The notes under the pieces: generated by a model
What the model was told of the DNA's origin: nothing
What the model saw: the letters and a program-made list of their open reading frames with translations, nothing else
The model's database searches: none
Shown: positions 34,987 to 47,645 of the stretch, one piece after another
How the letters are laid out: every line of letters begins with the position of its first letter
Position numbering within the stretch: the first letter of the stretch is position 1
Translations under genes and position numbers: made by a program
Source: Blastomyces gilchristii SLH14081
Lineage: Eukaryota > Ascomycota > Eurotiomycetes > Onygenales > Ajellomycetaceae
DNA length: 64,000 nucleotides
Assembly (NCBI RefSeq): GCF_000003855.2
Contig: NW_003101666.1
Location: forward strand, 661,129 to 725,128
Reading direction: 5' to 3'

Positions 34987-36818
34987 ATGGCTTCTCCTGC
35001 CGAGTCCACGCCTCCGCCAGGCGCTCCGAAAACCGCCCATCCCATCATCCGCAACGCTCTGCGCGTATCCCTATCCGCATCGGAATACAAATCACTGCAT
35101 GAGAAGGTCATAAGCCGGCTACCTCCTGCTGTCCAGAATCGAACCTTGGACCCTACCTCCTTCAGAGAAATAGTTAAATCCCAGAACAAATACAATGAGG
35201 CCGCTATCCGCGCCTCACTGCGCGTCATCCTGGTCACCGGGGCGGGCATGAAACTCTTTGCGTATATATCACAAAAGCTAGCAGAGAGAAAGGCTCCAAA
35301 CGCCGCGTAAGCCTCTTACTATACTCAATTATAAGGAAGCTATATGAAAGTGAACTAATCCTTTGCCACAAACGACAGCAAACCTCCAAAAGTTCCCTTC
35401 CGCCATTCTCCCGTATTTCGACTTTCAGCTGCTCTATCCTTAACTCTCCTCTTACACCGTCTTTTGCGCCGATTTTTTCTCAGATTGCGCGCAAACCTGC
35501 GGACGGACGATGCACGTCCATTTCGTGAGCGTAACCCTCGAATTTCTCGCGCCTTGACATCGAAATATGCGCCCGCAATTGGTTCTAGTTTAGCGGGGTT
35601 TGCCCTGGGTGCTTTCCCGCAGAGCCAACTTCGTCTCACACTGGCAATTTACATGTCAACCCGGAGCTTGGAATTTTTGTTTAATGAACTAGACGCCCAA
35701 GGATGGTTCAAAGACCGGCCGTGGTGGTTTGGGAGCTGGCTGTTGATGCCAGTTTCCTTTGCCCAATTGTTCCATGCATTCATATTTGATCGGGATGCCG
35801 AGCCGAAGGTATGTTCCGAGGATTTGGATATCAACGCTCTTCCGATACGTGGACTGCGATAAGGCTGACTGTATTTTTCTAGTGGTTCGGTGACTTTATA
35901 CTTAAATTTACCCCTGGTCACACCCACCCTCGACCAGGTAGCTACCCAGTGGACCGCCATTGGCCAGACCAATATGAGGCTGTAGACGCGCTAGCTAAAA
36001 TCTCTGAGTTGAGATGGCCGTGAGTTCCTCCGTACATGCCCGCCAAATTAAAAGAACTTTAACTAACTCACATCCCCCATGATAGCGTCTTTACCTCCCC
36101 AATCCTCCACCCCTCAAACCCCAAAACCCTCCCAGACTCGCTCCAATCCATATCCGTCATAACCTCCCCCGCGCATCCCTCCATTGGTTCTCTCTCCTGT
36201 GCCCTCCTCCACCCCAAATCCCCCTCCTGCGTGACCGCCTCTCTCCATCAATACCTTCTTTCAATCCCCCTCCTCGCCCGCTTCCTCACAAAGGTATACC
36301 TAGCCCTCTCCCTCCTGAAATTCAAAGCCTTCCTCACCAGCCCGATCCTCGCCATAAACGGCCTCTGCACCAAAATCCTCTCTAGGACCGCCATCATCTC
36401 CACCTCCCTGGGAGCCGCCTGGGGTAGTGTGTGTCTATTCAATTCCTTCCTGCCCCGCTCACTGTTGCCCACACAGCGCTTTTACCTCAGTGGTGCCCTG
36501 GGTGGATTACCATTTGCCTTGGCGGGCCAGGGTAATCGGTCCCTGTTCCTCTATTTCTTCCGTCTAGCGGTTGACTCTGCCTGGAAGGTTGGGAAGAAGC
36601 GCGGGGTATGGCGCGGCTGGAAGGGAGGGGATCTATTCGTGTTTGTTGCGTCGTGGGCACTTATTGGGGCATTGTTGGAAAAGAACCCCAGTGCGGTTGA
36701 TGGGGCGGGTTTGAGGAAGGCTTTTGCATGGTTAAGGGGAGATGGGTTTGTGGACCTTGTTGAGACCGCCGGTACTACGAAAAAGGTGAAGAAGGCTGCT
36801 GCTGCTGCTTCGGAGTAA
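34987..36818 (+). CDS. TMEM135-like multi-spanning membrane protein
   Basis: Four exons, 34987-35306, 35379-35808, 35883-36019 and 36086-36818, encode 539 residues; every junction keeps frame and has a clear branch site (GAACTAATC, GGCTGAC, TAACTAAC). The protein is hydrophobic with several membrane segments: ASLRVILVTGAGMKLFAYI in exon 1, the AIGSSLAGFALGAFPQS region in exon 2 and three or more in exon 4. The order and the WPxxFTSPILHP-type region across the last intron resemble the fungal TMEM135 family, whose animal relative affects mitochondria, peroxisomes and lipid stores. The C-terminus is Lys/Ala-rich. Organelle location is inferred. I do not know a budding-yeast orthologue. Confidence 0.82.
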
Positions 36819-37765
36819 ATTGCGCGTATGATAGAAAATGTGGGTTCTGTTATATCATGCGTGACCGTTGTCTGCCAGCCTATGTTTTACTAATTTTCCC
36901 CTCCCCCCTCCCCTTTGACATATTAATACTAGCCTTTCTCCATTTTCTCACGATTTGAACCCTCTTTTTGTCTATATCTTTTATTCTTCCCTTTTCTCCC
37001 TTTCAAAAATGGAGGTTTGTATCTAATTTAGTTCTCCCTTTCTGTGTCGGCCGGATGCCCTATATGGCCACGTGACCCACACCCTATATCCATGGATAGG
37101 TTAGATTAGATGCAATCAACCAACCTTCCACCTCCATCATTTTGTCATTGCTAGTATACCCTTAAAACTTTTGTTTCTACATAACTTTAGGCCCTTCCAA
37201 CGGCCTGTTTTCCTCGTTTCCCAGAGCTTCGCTGCAAGGGTAATCCCGGAAAGAGAAACGGTACATCTCAACATTCCCACCATGGCTTTCCCTTTGGGTT
37301 CCCTTTGGTAGCCTCCGAGCTAGATACAACCAGGATTTGTGAGCCAAAATATGCCGAACTCCTGTAAAATTTGCTGGATTTCATTTGCTGCTGCATGGTC
37401 GCTGGATGACGTCATTATGGCCTGCCTGTCAAACACTCCGCACTGGCAAATATTCAACGCATCCCATCCTCACCCATCGGTCTATGGAATTGGAAGAAAA
37501 GGGGGTATCATTATCAGGCTAAGTACAGTCAACCATCGAACTCGACTCAATAAAATGGCAAATTGAAACAAATAGGTGATAGATCGCACACAAATCTATG
37601 ATAAAGAAGCAGATACACATAGATACGCACGCACGTCGTAAGCCGCATTAGAGCAAAAGATCGGAATGTGAAAGGTAAAAAGGAAATTTCCAACCCGATA
37701 TTACACATGCATCGTACTCACATATCTTGTATTCTAATGAAAAGAAAAGTAGAGAAAATAAAATA
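36819..37765. other. Intergenic region between convergent genes; may hold a tiny gene
   Basis: Between the TMEM135-like gene and the end of TOR. It starts with a T/C-rich stretch (36,890-37,008) that looks more like a leader than a 3' end, then the candidate at 37,009-37,367. A CACGTG occurs at 37,069-37,074. The rest is AT-rich and presumably the TOR 3' flank. Confidence 0.4.
37009..37367 (+). CDS. Candidate 60-residue spliced protein (weak)
   Basis: After a pyrimidine-rich leader, ATG GAG is followed by a GTTTGT donor. A 176-base gap ends in TTTCTACATAACTTTAG, and the next 59 codons are open to TAA. The joined product is 60 residues, Pro/Phe-rich with three Cys and no recognised family. 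The tiny first exon and unusual donor weaken the case. Confidence 0.2.
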
Positions 37766-40700
37766 TCACCAAAAACTACACCACCCAATGTAATGTTGAC
37801 AGAGATTCTCCACACTCGTAGCTTGGACTAGTAATTTGTCCACCTGGTCTGAAACGTTCAACTCTTCTGTTGACTTGAAATCGCGTCCTGTCAACTTCTC
37901 CTTGACTCGCGAGAGGACCTGAAGCGCTCGTGCGTTCTGCACTTCCCGTGCCTCATTGGGCACACCCTGTTGCGCGTCAAGTATGCCGCCTTCAAGAATC
38001 GATGGACGTCGACGGGAGAAATTGCTAGGTTGCACGGAATGGTCTACGTTTATTTCGTCGACAATGGATTGGCGGCGGTCTGTGGGGAAGGATGGTCGGG
38101 TGGGTGATTCTCGAGCGCCTAGACGCCAGTTTATGAGGGGATCGTGAATGAACTAGAAATGCGCGTTAGCGAATTTAACATTGCTGGATGACTAAAAGTT
38201 GGAAGCAACCACAGCTTGCTACTCACCGCTTCCAATACGGCCATCAATGACTCCTTATTCTCTCGGATGACCCGCATTACAGCCTCGCAAGTGATGTGAT
38301 AACTGCCTTCGATGTTGCTAACCTCCATAGCAAACGTGAGCATTCGGGTAAGACGGAAAGGAACGCGCTCAGGGTATTTTTCACGATGCATCGCGATTTC
38401 GAAGCAGTCGCCGAAATCAATATGCACGATCTTGCCGGTAATGCGATCAAGAAGAAGATTCGACGGGTGACGGTCACCTAGGCCGAGGATGTATCCAACC
38501 ATGGACATAACACCCAGTGACCTAGTGTAGTTCGTTCGTCTCTCCAGCCAAGATTCAGAACTCTTGCTCTTGAGCCATAGGACACGGTATAGGTCTTTCC
38601 CGGTAGTGTTATCCATGGCATATCCAAATACCTCAACCTTCTGCATAAGGGTCAAGTTGTCATAGTCTGGAGCCATCTGGAGCATAATGCGATGCTCGAT
38701 ATTAACTAGAATACGTCTGCTCTCACGGTATTCTTTGATCAGAGCATGCAGTGTGTCGGTATTGCAAACCCAGCCAATTAACCCAGAGTTCTGCGACAGT
38801 GGAATGGCAGGGAAGCGTTGGATTGTGAGATGGCGTTTGAAACTTTCACTATCATGATCAAGGAGGGTGTTTACGAGTCCGAAAAGTTGCATTACACGCT
38901 CATCTTGCCGGATATCCTCGTGACCTTTGAGGACGTACATATATGAATTTCCGTCACTACCTTTCAGCGTCATTTTGCGGGGTCGTTTCTTGGTCTGCAT
39001 CACAGTCGATACTGGATCGAAGCTCATAATTCTGATCACAGGTTTACCGCTCTGATATGTGCCAGGAACTGCCAAGTCGAGATCAACGGCGTCTTTAAGT
39101 TTAGGAGATACGTATTTCAGGTCTAGTGTCGACAGCTGAGGAAGTTGGCGAGCAATTTTCCGGAAGACAGTGTAGTATAGATCCCAGGCTTGGTTGAGAT
39201 CACCTATAACTCGTGATTCGCGGTAAAGAATGCAAAAGTGCTTGGCTTCTGCAAGGTCACGACCGAATGCTTGAGCAAAGGAGACTTCTCGAAGCGTCTC
39301 AGCACCCTTATCAAGCATATCATGCAACGGCGCCAACGTGGCAAACATGCCTTCGACATTGTGATCTCCAAAGTATAATCGAGAAGCTTCCTCCAAACCC
39401 TCATGCCAAAGTTCGTGCCACAGGACAGCAACACGAATCAATTCATGACTGACAATCTCTGCTTGTTCAACCAGCCTTGGGCTGTGCTGCCTCATACTAT
39501 CCATAATATGAGTAGCTGATTGCGATCGCCTAACAACGTTGGATTTCGTCGCCACGGTCAGAGGATAAACCAGGGCCTGTGGGTGGGCTTTTCCAACTTC
39601 AGCAAGTAATCGATGGACAGCTCCCCTCACCCGAGCATTCGGCTGATTGATACGTGCGATAAGTTGAGGGGTGACCTCGAGCCACGTATCGACGCTGACT
39701 GAAGAGAATCCTTCAGTTACCACGCCGCTAACTTCAGCGTCGCCACCATGGTTAAACCAAAGTGTGAGAAGCCTCAGGGTGTCTTGTAGTGAGCTGGTCG
39801 ACGACAGTGAAATGGAGCGGAAAAATCCTCGAATGGCCGGTATGACATGCTCAAGGACAATATGATGGGGAACAAATGTTTCTCGGTTCGTCTGAGTACT
39901 CAATGCGTTCACAACCTCAAAATTTGTTAGCGCCCAGGCGTGCCAGGCTTTGTAGGAGTCAAGATTGTATTGGGTCGCCGCTGAATACGAGGTCAAGACA
40001 TCGCGTACACCTTCCGAAGTCCAATCTCCCTTTTGTAGTGCCGTTTGCCACTCGCCCTGCTTCAAATAGCTTTTTGCGAGTAGCCGTCGAAACTTACCCA
40101 CGTCACCGATATGTTGACGTGCGGTGGCCAGATCAGGATGGTCGGTAATGCCATTAACAAGGCCGGGTTTGTCTGAATTGGCATTTTCGCCATGCGCAAT
40201 GAGAACAGAACTATACCGTGAAAATTCTTCAGTTAACCCAACGGTGAAGTCCCTTAACATTTGAAGTGCCTCTTTTTGGCGCCCAGCAGCCCAGTCATAC
40301 TTGAGCCGAGCGTATATAACCTCTGGTGGTGTCGGCTGGTCGGATCCCTCGCCACTTTCCAAGGAGCTTAGAGAACGGTCCGCTAGACCCATGCGATTAG
40401 ACTTGCGGCATAGGTTCGCAAACTTGATCCACATGTCCAAATTCTCGCGAGGCGATACGACTAAGGCCCTGACTTTAAGCATACGTTGCCATACCTCAAC
40501 GTTTTGCTGGCAGCCTAGAAGCCGTTTATTCCATGTTTCTTTCATTGCCTCCTGCTTCTCAGGGTCGTTGGCGTTCTGCTTGTATGTGATGATTTCTTCA
40601 AGTTCTGCAAGCATTTGGACACGAACAACAACATTATAGGCACGGTTATAAGACTCTCCCAGCAATGCCGAAAGTTCCGTATCTAGGCCATTCCGCGCTT

Positions 40701-43700
40701 TTTCAATGAACATCGCCGCTTCATCAAATTGGTTGCGATGTATAGCAAGAATGGCGCCAAAGAATGATCGGTCCGGAGTTTGTTCTTTCATCACCCCAAT
40801 ATAGGAATCCATAAGCTCCCACTGGCCACGGCCCCAAGCCGCGCCCGCAGCTAGAGGCGCCATAGCCTTTCGATGCTCATTAGAGGCTTGATTCCATTTT
40901 TCCTGAGCAAGATCGGAAAGCATTTTCCATTCACCAAGCGCATGCAAGCACCGCATTTTTCCCATAGTGACATCAAATGAATCCGGATCGATAAGCTCGC
41001 GTCGCTTATACGCAGCTAGCGCTTCTTCCCAACGTTGTAGCTTGACGAACCACGTTTCTTTGAGCTCAACATCCCTATACGCCTGGGCTTTACGAAGGAT
41101 ACCAATAGCAGCATCTGATTGCTGAAGTTGATTATTGATGCTGATTAACGCTTCCACTGCGCCGGAATTTTGATCTTGTTCGAATTCCAATTCCTTATAA
41201 TGAAGTGCTTTAGCAAAGGCATGGCATTTTCCGGCATACTTGCCCAGGGTTCTGATGTCGATATGCAGTGCCTTGTCGTCGTGTTCCATGAATTCTGCAA
41301 GGTTGAGAAGGATTTGTAGAATTTCTGGAGGAATATTCTGTGATGTAAGTGCCATGTCTATGGAACGAACAAGCTCTTCTTGGTACTGCCCATAAAGTTC
41401 CGTCCAGCAAGAGACAAACGCGGCATTGAAGAGATCTTTCGCAAGGGGCTGGTAAATTCCAGCCAAACTAGCACAGGCACGAAGCGCATGTGATGGGGAC
41501 TCCTTTAGGAGCTCAACACTAAATCTTCGAATCCACTCTTGCCAGTCCTCCCGCGTCGATTTTTGAGACGCGTCCCATGCATTTTTCAAATGTTGTTGAT
41601 TAACAAGGATTTTCTTTTGGCCGACATCCGCGAACGTAGAATCGTCACCAAGCGTCCCATAGTGTTCGTCGGGGTTCAGATCTTGAGGAAGCGGATCCCC
41701 TTTCTGCAGTTTTGAAACGAGAATTTGGTAATTGTGATGATTTATCTGATGCGTTTGAACAATCTTGTTCATGAGTTGGATGTAGTTATTGAAGTCCTGT
41801 CCCAGCTGGAATATAAGTGTGCAGATACAATCCAGTGCGGCCTGACGTAGGGTACGATCGCTACCCGCGACCACCCTTGATAGGGGATGTATCATAAGAG
41901 AAGCGAAATCGGATACGTTGACCTGGCGTGAGAGCTTTCCCAGAGTCTCAATAGCAGATTTTCGAATCCCCGGAGGCCCTTGGCTTTTGTCAAATAGACG
42001 AACAATGGCCGGAACGATCAAATGCATATACTCCTCCCCACTAGGCCCAAATATCAAAAATGTGTGTAGAATCCTTTCTGATGGTTGTCGTCTTGGTGTA
42101 GTATCCTTGTCTAGGGTGTCAAGCATAAGCGGAATCAAGCCAGCCAGGTACTTCTTGAATTCTCCTTCCAGCGACTTTGCGATTGCCTCGACAAGAGACA
42201 ATATTGTTGCTTGGACCTGGTAAGAGCAATCCCAGAATTCACGAATAACCTCAATGATTTCTGGCAAAAAGGCTCGGATGTGTTGTCTAACAATGGTCAC
42301 TAGGATTGCTAATTGGTTAAAGTAGGACTCAAGACGACTTGTGGGAGTGCTTCGGATGACGGCGAGGAAAGCAGGGATAATTTGCCCTAAGAATGGTACG
42401 CATTTCAAACCCAAGGTCTTGAATATGGTGACAATGGCATCGATGACAGCAGAGTGGTATTGGGAGAGAGAACTTTCGTTGAGAATGTTTTGAAGGAGGG
42501 TGTTGATCACCACAGTTGGATAATACTCCTCATTGGAGGGCGTGAGACCTTGCATAATAAGGGAAACGTCTGATACCGCCTGGACTTCATTGACATGATG
42601 GATATCAGGTGAAGATTCACTAATTTGCTGATGTTTATATGGATCCAAAGCGCCGAGAATACCAAGCAACTTTATGGTTTCCTTTCTCAGTGACCCGGTT
42701 TGCTCGGTTTTTATAATGTTAATTAGAACAGCTAGGAGGTTTGGATATTCAATATAAGGTTCGATGACATATCCTGCGTTACTCGCAAGTTGGCCCAACG
42801 TTCGTAACGCTGCTTCTCGCTTAGACTGGGATGATAAATCTTGAAGCGCTTCCAAGATAATAGGCATAAGCTGTGGTAAATATTGCCTCATATCCTCCCC
42901 ACCCACTGTCGCAAGTTCGCCAATGGCTTTCAATGTCGTCGACGCGACTCCGGCATTTGGATCAGTTGTTTTTGGAAATAGAGCCGTCACCATGGGGTCA
43001 ACATAGGATCGAACAAGTTTCGTGGCATTCGCAACAAACAAGCTGATCAGCTGTGCGCTTTCCTCCTTTTGGCGGGACGTGGTAGCAAAACTGAGTCCAG
43101 TCAACAAATTCACCAGCAGTTTTCGTAACGGCGGGAAAACGTAGGCAGGATTGACGCTAGAAAGTCGTCCGATAATACTAATCGCTGCTTCCCGAACAGC
43201 AAATACTTCATCGTTCACTGCAAGGAAGAGGCATCGAACATTCTCAGGTTTGGCCAAATGGCGGTCGAACTTTCGGTCTAGTGACTCCAGGACGATTCGT
43301 CGAATTTCCGGGTCTGGATCCCCCACGCCAACAGATAGAAGAGTATCTATAACTTCGCTGACAACTTGGATGGAGTGACTACTGGTTTGATTGATGATTG
43401 GATCGTGGACGAATAGTTGGCAACACGTTAACGCAGACGCTTTCCGGATTTCCGGATTGTCATTATTGACAAATGTGATAGCAACGTCGCGAACAAATTC
43501 GTTCAAAATATGTCCTATGAAAGTCAGACCAAAGTTAAAAGGAATTAAGGGGTATTGTGGTGGCTAAAACTAACCAGAGAAGTCAAAGCTGCCAAGCGTA
43601 TGTAATGCAAGGGCTATTTCAGTATCAGTTGGTTCTTGCAGGAAAGTTCCGTAGTCCTTTGCAAACGAAGGCATTGGCGGTGGCCGATTTTCCGGGCAGC

Positions 43701-45177
43701 CAAGGGGTCGAAACGGGGAACCAGACAGGACTATGCTTAGCATATCAAGCAATTTTTCTTGGATCGTTGCCTTGATGGGAGGTATATAGTGCGCCATGTC
43801 CACCAAAGCCTGCGTGAGAGATTCGCTTAGCCCGCACGCGAATATTGGATCCAGTAAGGCCTCCATATATTTGCTAAGGGTTTGTCCAACGGCCAACGAT
43901 AACATGCTGATGCACTCGAACATCGGACCTTCGTTGACCGCTGCGCGGTTGCGACTATAGGCATATTAGCGCGGAGCAAAACCACAGATGAACTAATTTT
44001 CTGGCTTACGCTTTCATTGTTAGGCCTTCCCGTATATAAACTATAATCCCATCAAGAAACTGCCCGATAGAGTTGCCCACCGCATTCGCGATTTTTCCAA
44101 TGGCAATGAAAGCGGCGTTTCGCTCCTTATCCCGCTTTAACTGCGCTTGTAAGTATATCATAAATCTATGTAGATATACATTGGTAAACTCTAGAGGTGC
44201 GTAGGATGCTAGAATCGGGATGGTAAGGACGATCTGTGTTCGAATCTTCGGATCACGGTGATCTTTGAGGCGTAGTACTATTTCGCAGGTATTTCGATAA
44301 TGCTCGTTCATGAACATGGCCCCTTTCAGGAGGAGCTCTTTCAAGGTGAGGAGCGAGCCATGAATCCAATCCACATTGCTGGACCTTAAGCCCTGCAAAG
44401 ACTCCTCGTAAATCCGGCCAAACCATTGTTGACGGACCTGCACATCTCTAGCCGCCAGTATTTCGAAACATTCGCTTACTGCTTCGGCAGAGGTCTCCCG
44501 AATGAGAACCTTTGGATCTCGCAATGCTACCCAAATGAGCTCAAATATCTGTGGGACAAAGCCGTAAAGTAGGGTCGGGGAACCGTTTGCAAGCTCCCGG
44601 ATGACTAGGACAGCTGCAAACCGTCTACTCTCTTGTCTTTCAGACTGTAACCATTCCAGGGCAGATTGGATTTCGCTTTCCACCAGCTCCGCAGTCAAAG
44701 CACCTCCAGGCTTGGCCAGACGACCCAGGGAGCGTGCTGCATATATTAAAACTGCGTTATCATTGCTACGTAGGGCACTTCGTAAGTAGCTTGCGAACCG
44801 GGTGGTTTTTTGAGCAGCATCCACGCCATCGAAATCGATCAACCTGTCGAGGGCGAGAAGCCCACCAATCTTCTCGTTTGCGTCATTTCCGGTAACAACG
44901 AGCTGGGCGATACGTTGAGAGACAACGTTGTAGTATTCGATGAATTTATCGGGAGGAAGCTCTAAAACATGGGGGAAATAAATCGTCAGCAAATCCCTCA
45001 CCTTAGCTCACAGAGTTTGAGATTTAAAGAGTAAAGACGAGTGATATAACCTCTAGAAACAGCGACGACATTATCGTGGAGCTCGTATGATGCGCGGGAG
45101 CGGGTGTCTTCGTGCTTGGACTTCAGATCGTGGAAAATGCGCTGGGTCGCGTCAGTCCCCGAAGCTGCCTGCGCCAT
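37766..45177 (-). CDS. tor: TOR serine/threonine protein kinase
   Basis: Five minus-strand exons (45177-45051, 44961-44010, 43954-43575, 43514-38227, 38152-37766) give 2,377 residues, close to the usual TOR length. TOR is the catalytic core of TORC1/TORC2, which couple nutrients to ribosome synthesis, translation and autophagy at vacuolar and other membranes. N-terminal HEAT repeats fill roughly the first half, then the FAT region. The rapamycin-binding FRB starts near residue 1854 (ELWHEGLEEASRLYFG), keeping the Ser and aromatic residues needed for FKBP12-rapamycin. Kinase motifs are intact: GDRHPSN with catalytic Asp near 2167 and IDFGD near 2186. The last exon ends with the FATC domain and its terminal CQHYIGWCSFW. 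The start is the second of two in-frame ATGs, chosen for the MAQA-type N-terminus of fungal TORs. It is probably the only TOR gene, as in most filamentous fungi. Confidence 0.98.
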
Positions 45178-45874
45178 GATGGGGTATTGATTTGGAAACT
45201 GGCATGTGGCATCTGCCTCATGCAAGCAGGCTAAACATAGATACTCATCGAGGTATGCTGATATTTCCGCAGAAGTTGATATCTCTTGCAGTGAGTTGTG
45301 GTTGACGCTATTGTGCTAGGCGGTATGTAATGGTGAGGCTCAAATCCCGTGACTGAGGATAAATACTTCCCGGCTCCACATCTGAACAGTGTACGGACTG
45401 TACCCTACTTACTGTAGGTCTGGACTGGACTAATTAATCTCTCATATGCAAAGATGCTTTGAAATTACTTTATATTAGGCTACCAAATAAAGTACAGCTT
45501 TCGTAGAATATTATCATAGGCCACCCTGCTAGAAGCCGAAGGGCGAAATTCTAGAATTCTATCCTACAAACTTGATCGATAACCAAATAGCGTAAAAGCG
45601 TTGTGGTCAGATCTCCCAGCTCATATTTTATAAAAGTAAAGTTTGGCACAGTGCATAAATTCCATGATTCACCTAGATCTACTTTAAATATGCATTTTGA
45701 GAAGGCTGTTCAAAGCTCTACAATGGTTTCGGTATACTTTGATATAACTCTGCGTTTATGGTTTACTATGTCAACCGTACGAAAATCTTCATTGGTGTCG
45801 AGTCCACTTTTTCCATGACGGTTGGACTGACAACCTTCAACTGTCAGCGGGTTGCGAATGTGCTGAGGACAACA
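45178..45874. promoter_or_regulatory. Divergent promoter between TOR and MRP51
   Basis: About 700 bases separate the TOR start from the MRP51 start. AT-rich stretches lie at 45,440-45,500 and 45,600-45,770. Several ATGs precede the chosen MRP51 start in the same frame. No specific operator was recognised. Confidence 0.4.
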
Positions 45875-47278
45875 ATGGCAGCCAGGCTATCTCCTACGGC
45901 GAATTTGTTTCGCAAATCTCGACTATTTGCGCTTCCCCCAACCCTCACTCCTCCAGCCCAAGCCGCATCCTCGAGCCAAATCGCCGAATCCGATACTGCA
46001 ACCCTTCCTTATCCTATCCGCGCTGCAATTGTTACCCCAGATTCATCACTAGCAAGGGGCGATTGGGGCCTCAAGCGACCATTGCCAGCGAAGTCGACGA
46101 TACAGAGTTCATCAACACCCGTTGTGCGGATCAATGCACTAGACACGTTTGAGCATGTCACCGATTTCGAATCCGCCGGAGACCATATCAAGACCCTGGC
46201 GAAATGGCAGGAACTCTCACTGCCAATATCGCTGCCTAAGAACAATGGAATTGCGATACAGGTCGGTGGGGGAAACCATGAGAGCGTTTTCGAAACCAAA
46301 ATAGATAATACACACGAAACTCCCAACACACCAGCGCCAGATTCCAAGCGATTTAGGTTTGGTGGCCCGTGGGTAGCTGGTCTAACGGATATTGAATTCG
46401 ATCGATACCTAGCATCCGTTCGCCGCCGAAAGCCAGAATTTATGAAGAAACTACGACAACTCGTTGCAGAGGGGAAACTGGCCGATGCGAGGCGCAAAGC
46501 CCGGGAGGGAGGAGAGAATCTCGACGATTTACAGAAGCCTCCAAGCATCAGCGAGAAGGAGTTCCAGACCGCTCTAAGAACTTTGAGAGCCGACCCTACA
46601 GCTTTGGGACCGATAATCTCCAAATTTTTGGACCTGCCTCCGCCTCCCCAGACCCCGAGCCACCGGATCCACCTCAGCAGTTGGAGCGCAGCGCCGTCTG
46701 AAGCATCGTCTGCAGAATATGGCCGCCGCGGCCCACCCAAGACTCATCCTTCGGCAGGTTTGTCTTATCTACGCACGGGCGCTCAAATTGTCAACCACCC
46801 CGTTGTTGGACCGCAAAAACATCCACGACCCGTTCCGGCACGAATTCTTCGACCAAAGCGCCGGCACAGAGGAAATGCTTACAAAGCTGTAGTTGGAGTG
46901 GGAGGTATCGTCACAGAGGACGTCAATGCTCATGCGTTTAGGGAGCACAATGGCCCCGGGGGAATCACTGAATTTGACCCCGATGTTCCTGGCGGTTCCA
47001 AGTACTGGGTCCACCCTGTGCGTGCCTCAGTGACATCAGAGGGCAAGATCTCTCTTGCAATCGATAGAGCATCGGACGCCGCCAAAGCGCTTCATGGCGG
47101 TCTCCCTGAAGCAGAGCCACTGCCGGACTATGTCCGTGGCACCCAACGAACGTTCGACGACTTGGTCACAAAAAGACCTGTGAATCGGGCCATGGCGGGT
47201 GCGGGGACAAATAGTAGCCCACAAGACATACTAAACCTTCTCAAGGAGTCGAAAGAGTCAAACCCGGATTCCTCGTGA
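45875..47278 (+). CDS. MRP51: Mitochondrial small-ribosomal-subunit protein Mrp51 (bS1m-type)
   Basis: A single exon of 467 residues. The start MAARLSPTANLFRKSRLF is basic and hydrophobic without acidic residues, as in a mitochondrial presequence; the 39 extra codons upstream in the same frame lack this character. The Mrp51 pattern follows: GDWGLKRPLP (about residues 61-70), VRINALDTFEHVTDFESAGDH, and a basic middle. The C-terminal part has repeated Pro and basic patches, including HPRPVPARILRPKRRHRG. Mrp51 belongs to the 37S subunit and helps translation of mitochondrial mRNAs in yeast. Confidence 0.9.
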   Translation: MAARLSPTANLFRKSRLFALPPTLTPPAQAASSSQIAESDTATLPYPIRAAIVTPDSSLARGDWGLKRPLPAKSTIQSSSTPVVRINALDTFEHVTDFESAGDHIKTLAKWQELSLPISLPKNNGIAIQVGGGNHESVFETKIDNTHETPNTPAPDSKRFRFGGPWVAGLTDIEFDRYLASVRRRKPEFMKKLRQLVAEGKLADARRKAREGGENLDDLQKPPSISEKEFQTALRTLRADPTALGPIISKFLDLPPPPQTPSHRIHLSSWSAAPSEASSAEYGRRGPPKTHPSAGLSYLRTGAQIVNHPVVGPQKHPRPVPARILRPKRRHRGNAYKAVVGVGGIVTEDVNAHAFREHNGPGGITEFDPDVPGGSKYWVHPVRASVTSEGKISLAIDRASDAAKALHGGLPEAEPLPDYVRGTQRTFDDLVTKRPVNRAMAGAGTNSSPQDILNLLKESKESNPDSS

Positions 47279-47645
47279 GATAACATTCTAGACTGTACAG
47301 TACACCCTAAACGTTGGAAGTTGTTATTTAGATTTAGCAACATCTGAAACACATTTTTCAGCCACCTTCTGCAGATTACTTTGCAATCGGAGTTACTTTC
47401 TTTCCCTATCTCTACGTATTCCGTATATATTATTTATTTTCATTATTTATCGCATTTACTGTAAACTCTACAAATCTTCTAGGTGTGTGAAGACGTAAGT
47501 TTCACATCACGTGATGTAGGGCACACAACGAAGCGAAATCTCCGCCAAAACGACATCACGAAATCCACACCTCCATCAATCTTTCTTTCCTCCTCGTCCC
47601 GCCCGCAACTTTCGAATCCCAACCAGCACACCAAAAACCGCCAAA
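47279..47645 (+). promoter_or_regulatory. RPS17 promoter
   Basis: Includes a 14-base perfect palindrome with a CACGTG core (listed separately). The last 90 bases are C/T-rich, as in fungal ribosomal protein leaders. Confidence 0.5.
47504..47517. promoter_or_regulatory. Palindromic TCACGTGA element
   Basis: ACATCACGTGATGT is identical on both strands and contains the RTCACGTGAY form preferred by Cbf1-type bHLH factors. It sits 129-142 bases before the RPS17 ATG. Binding is inferred. Confidence 0.6.

Noticed and set aside
46009..46740. A 243-codon open frame antisense to MRP51
   Set aside because: It mirrors the coding frame of MRP51, is Ser/Arg-rich and has no motif. It is taken as a shadow.
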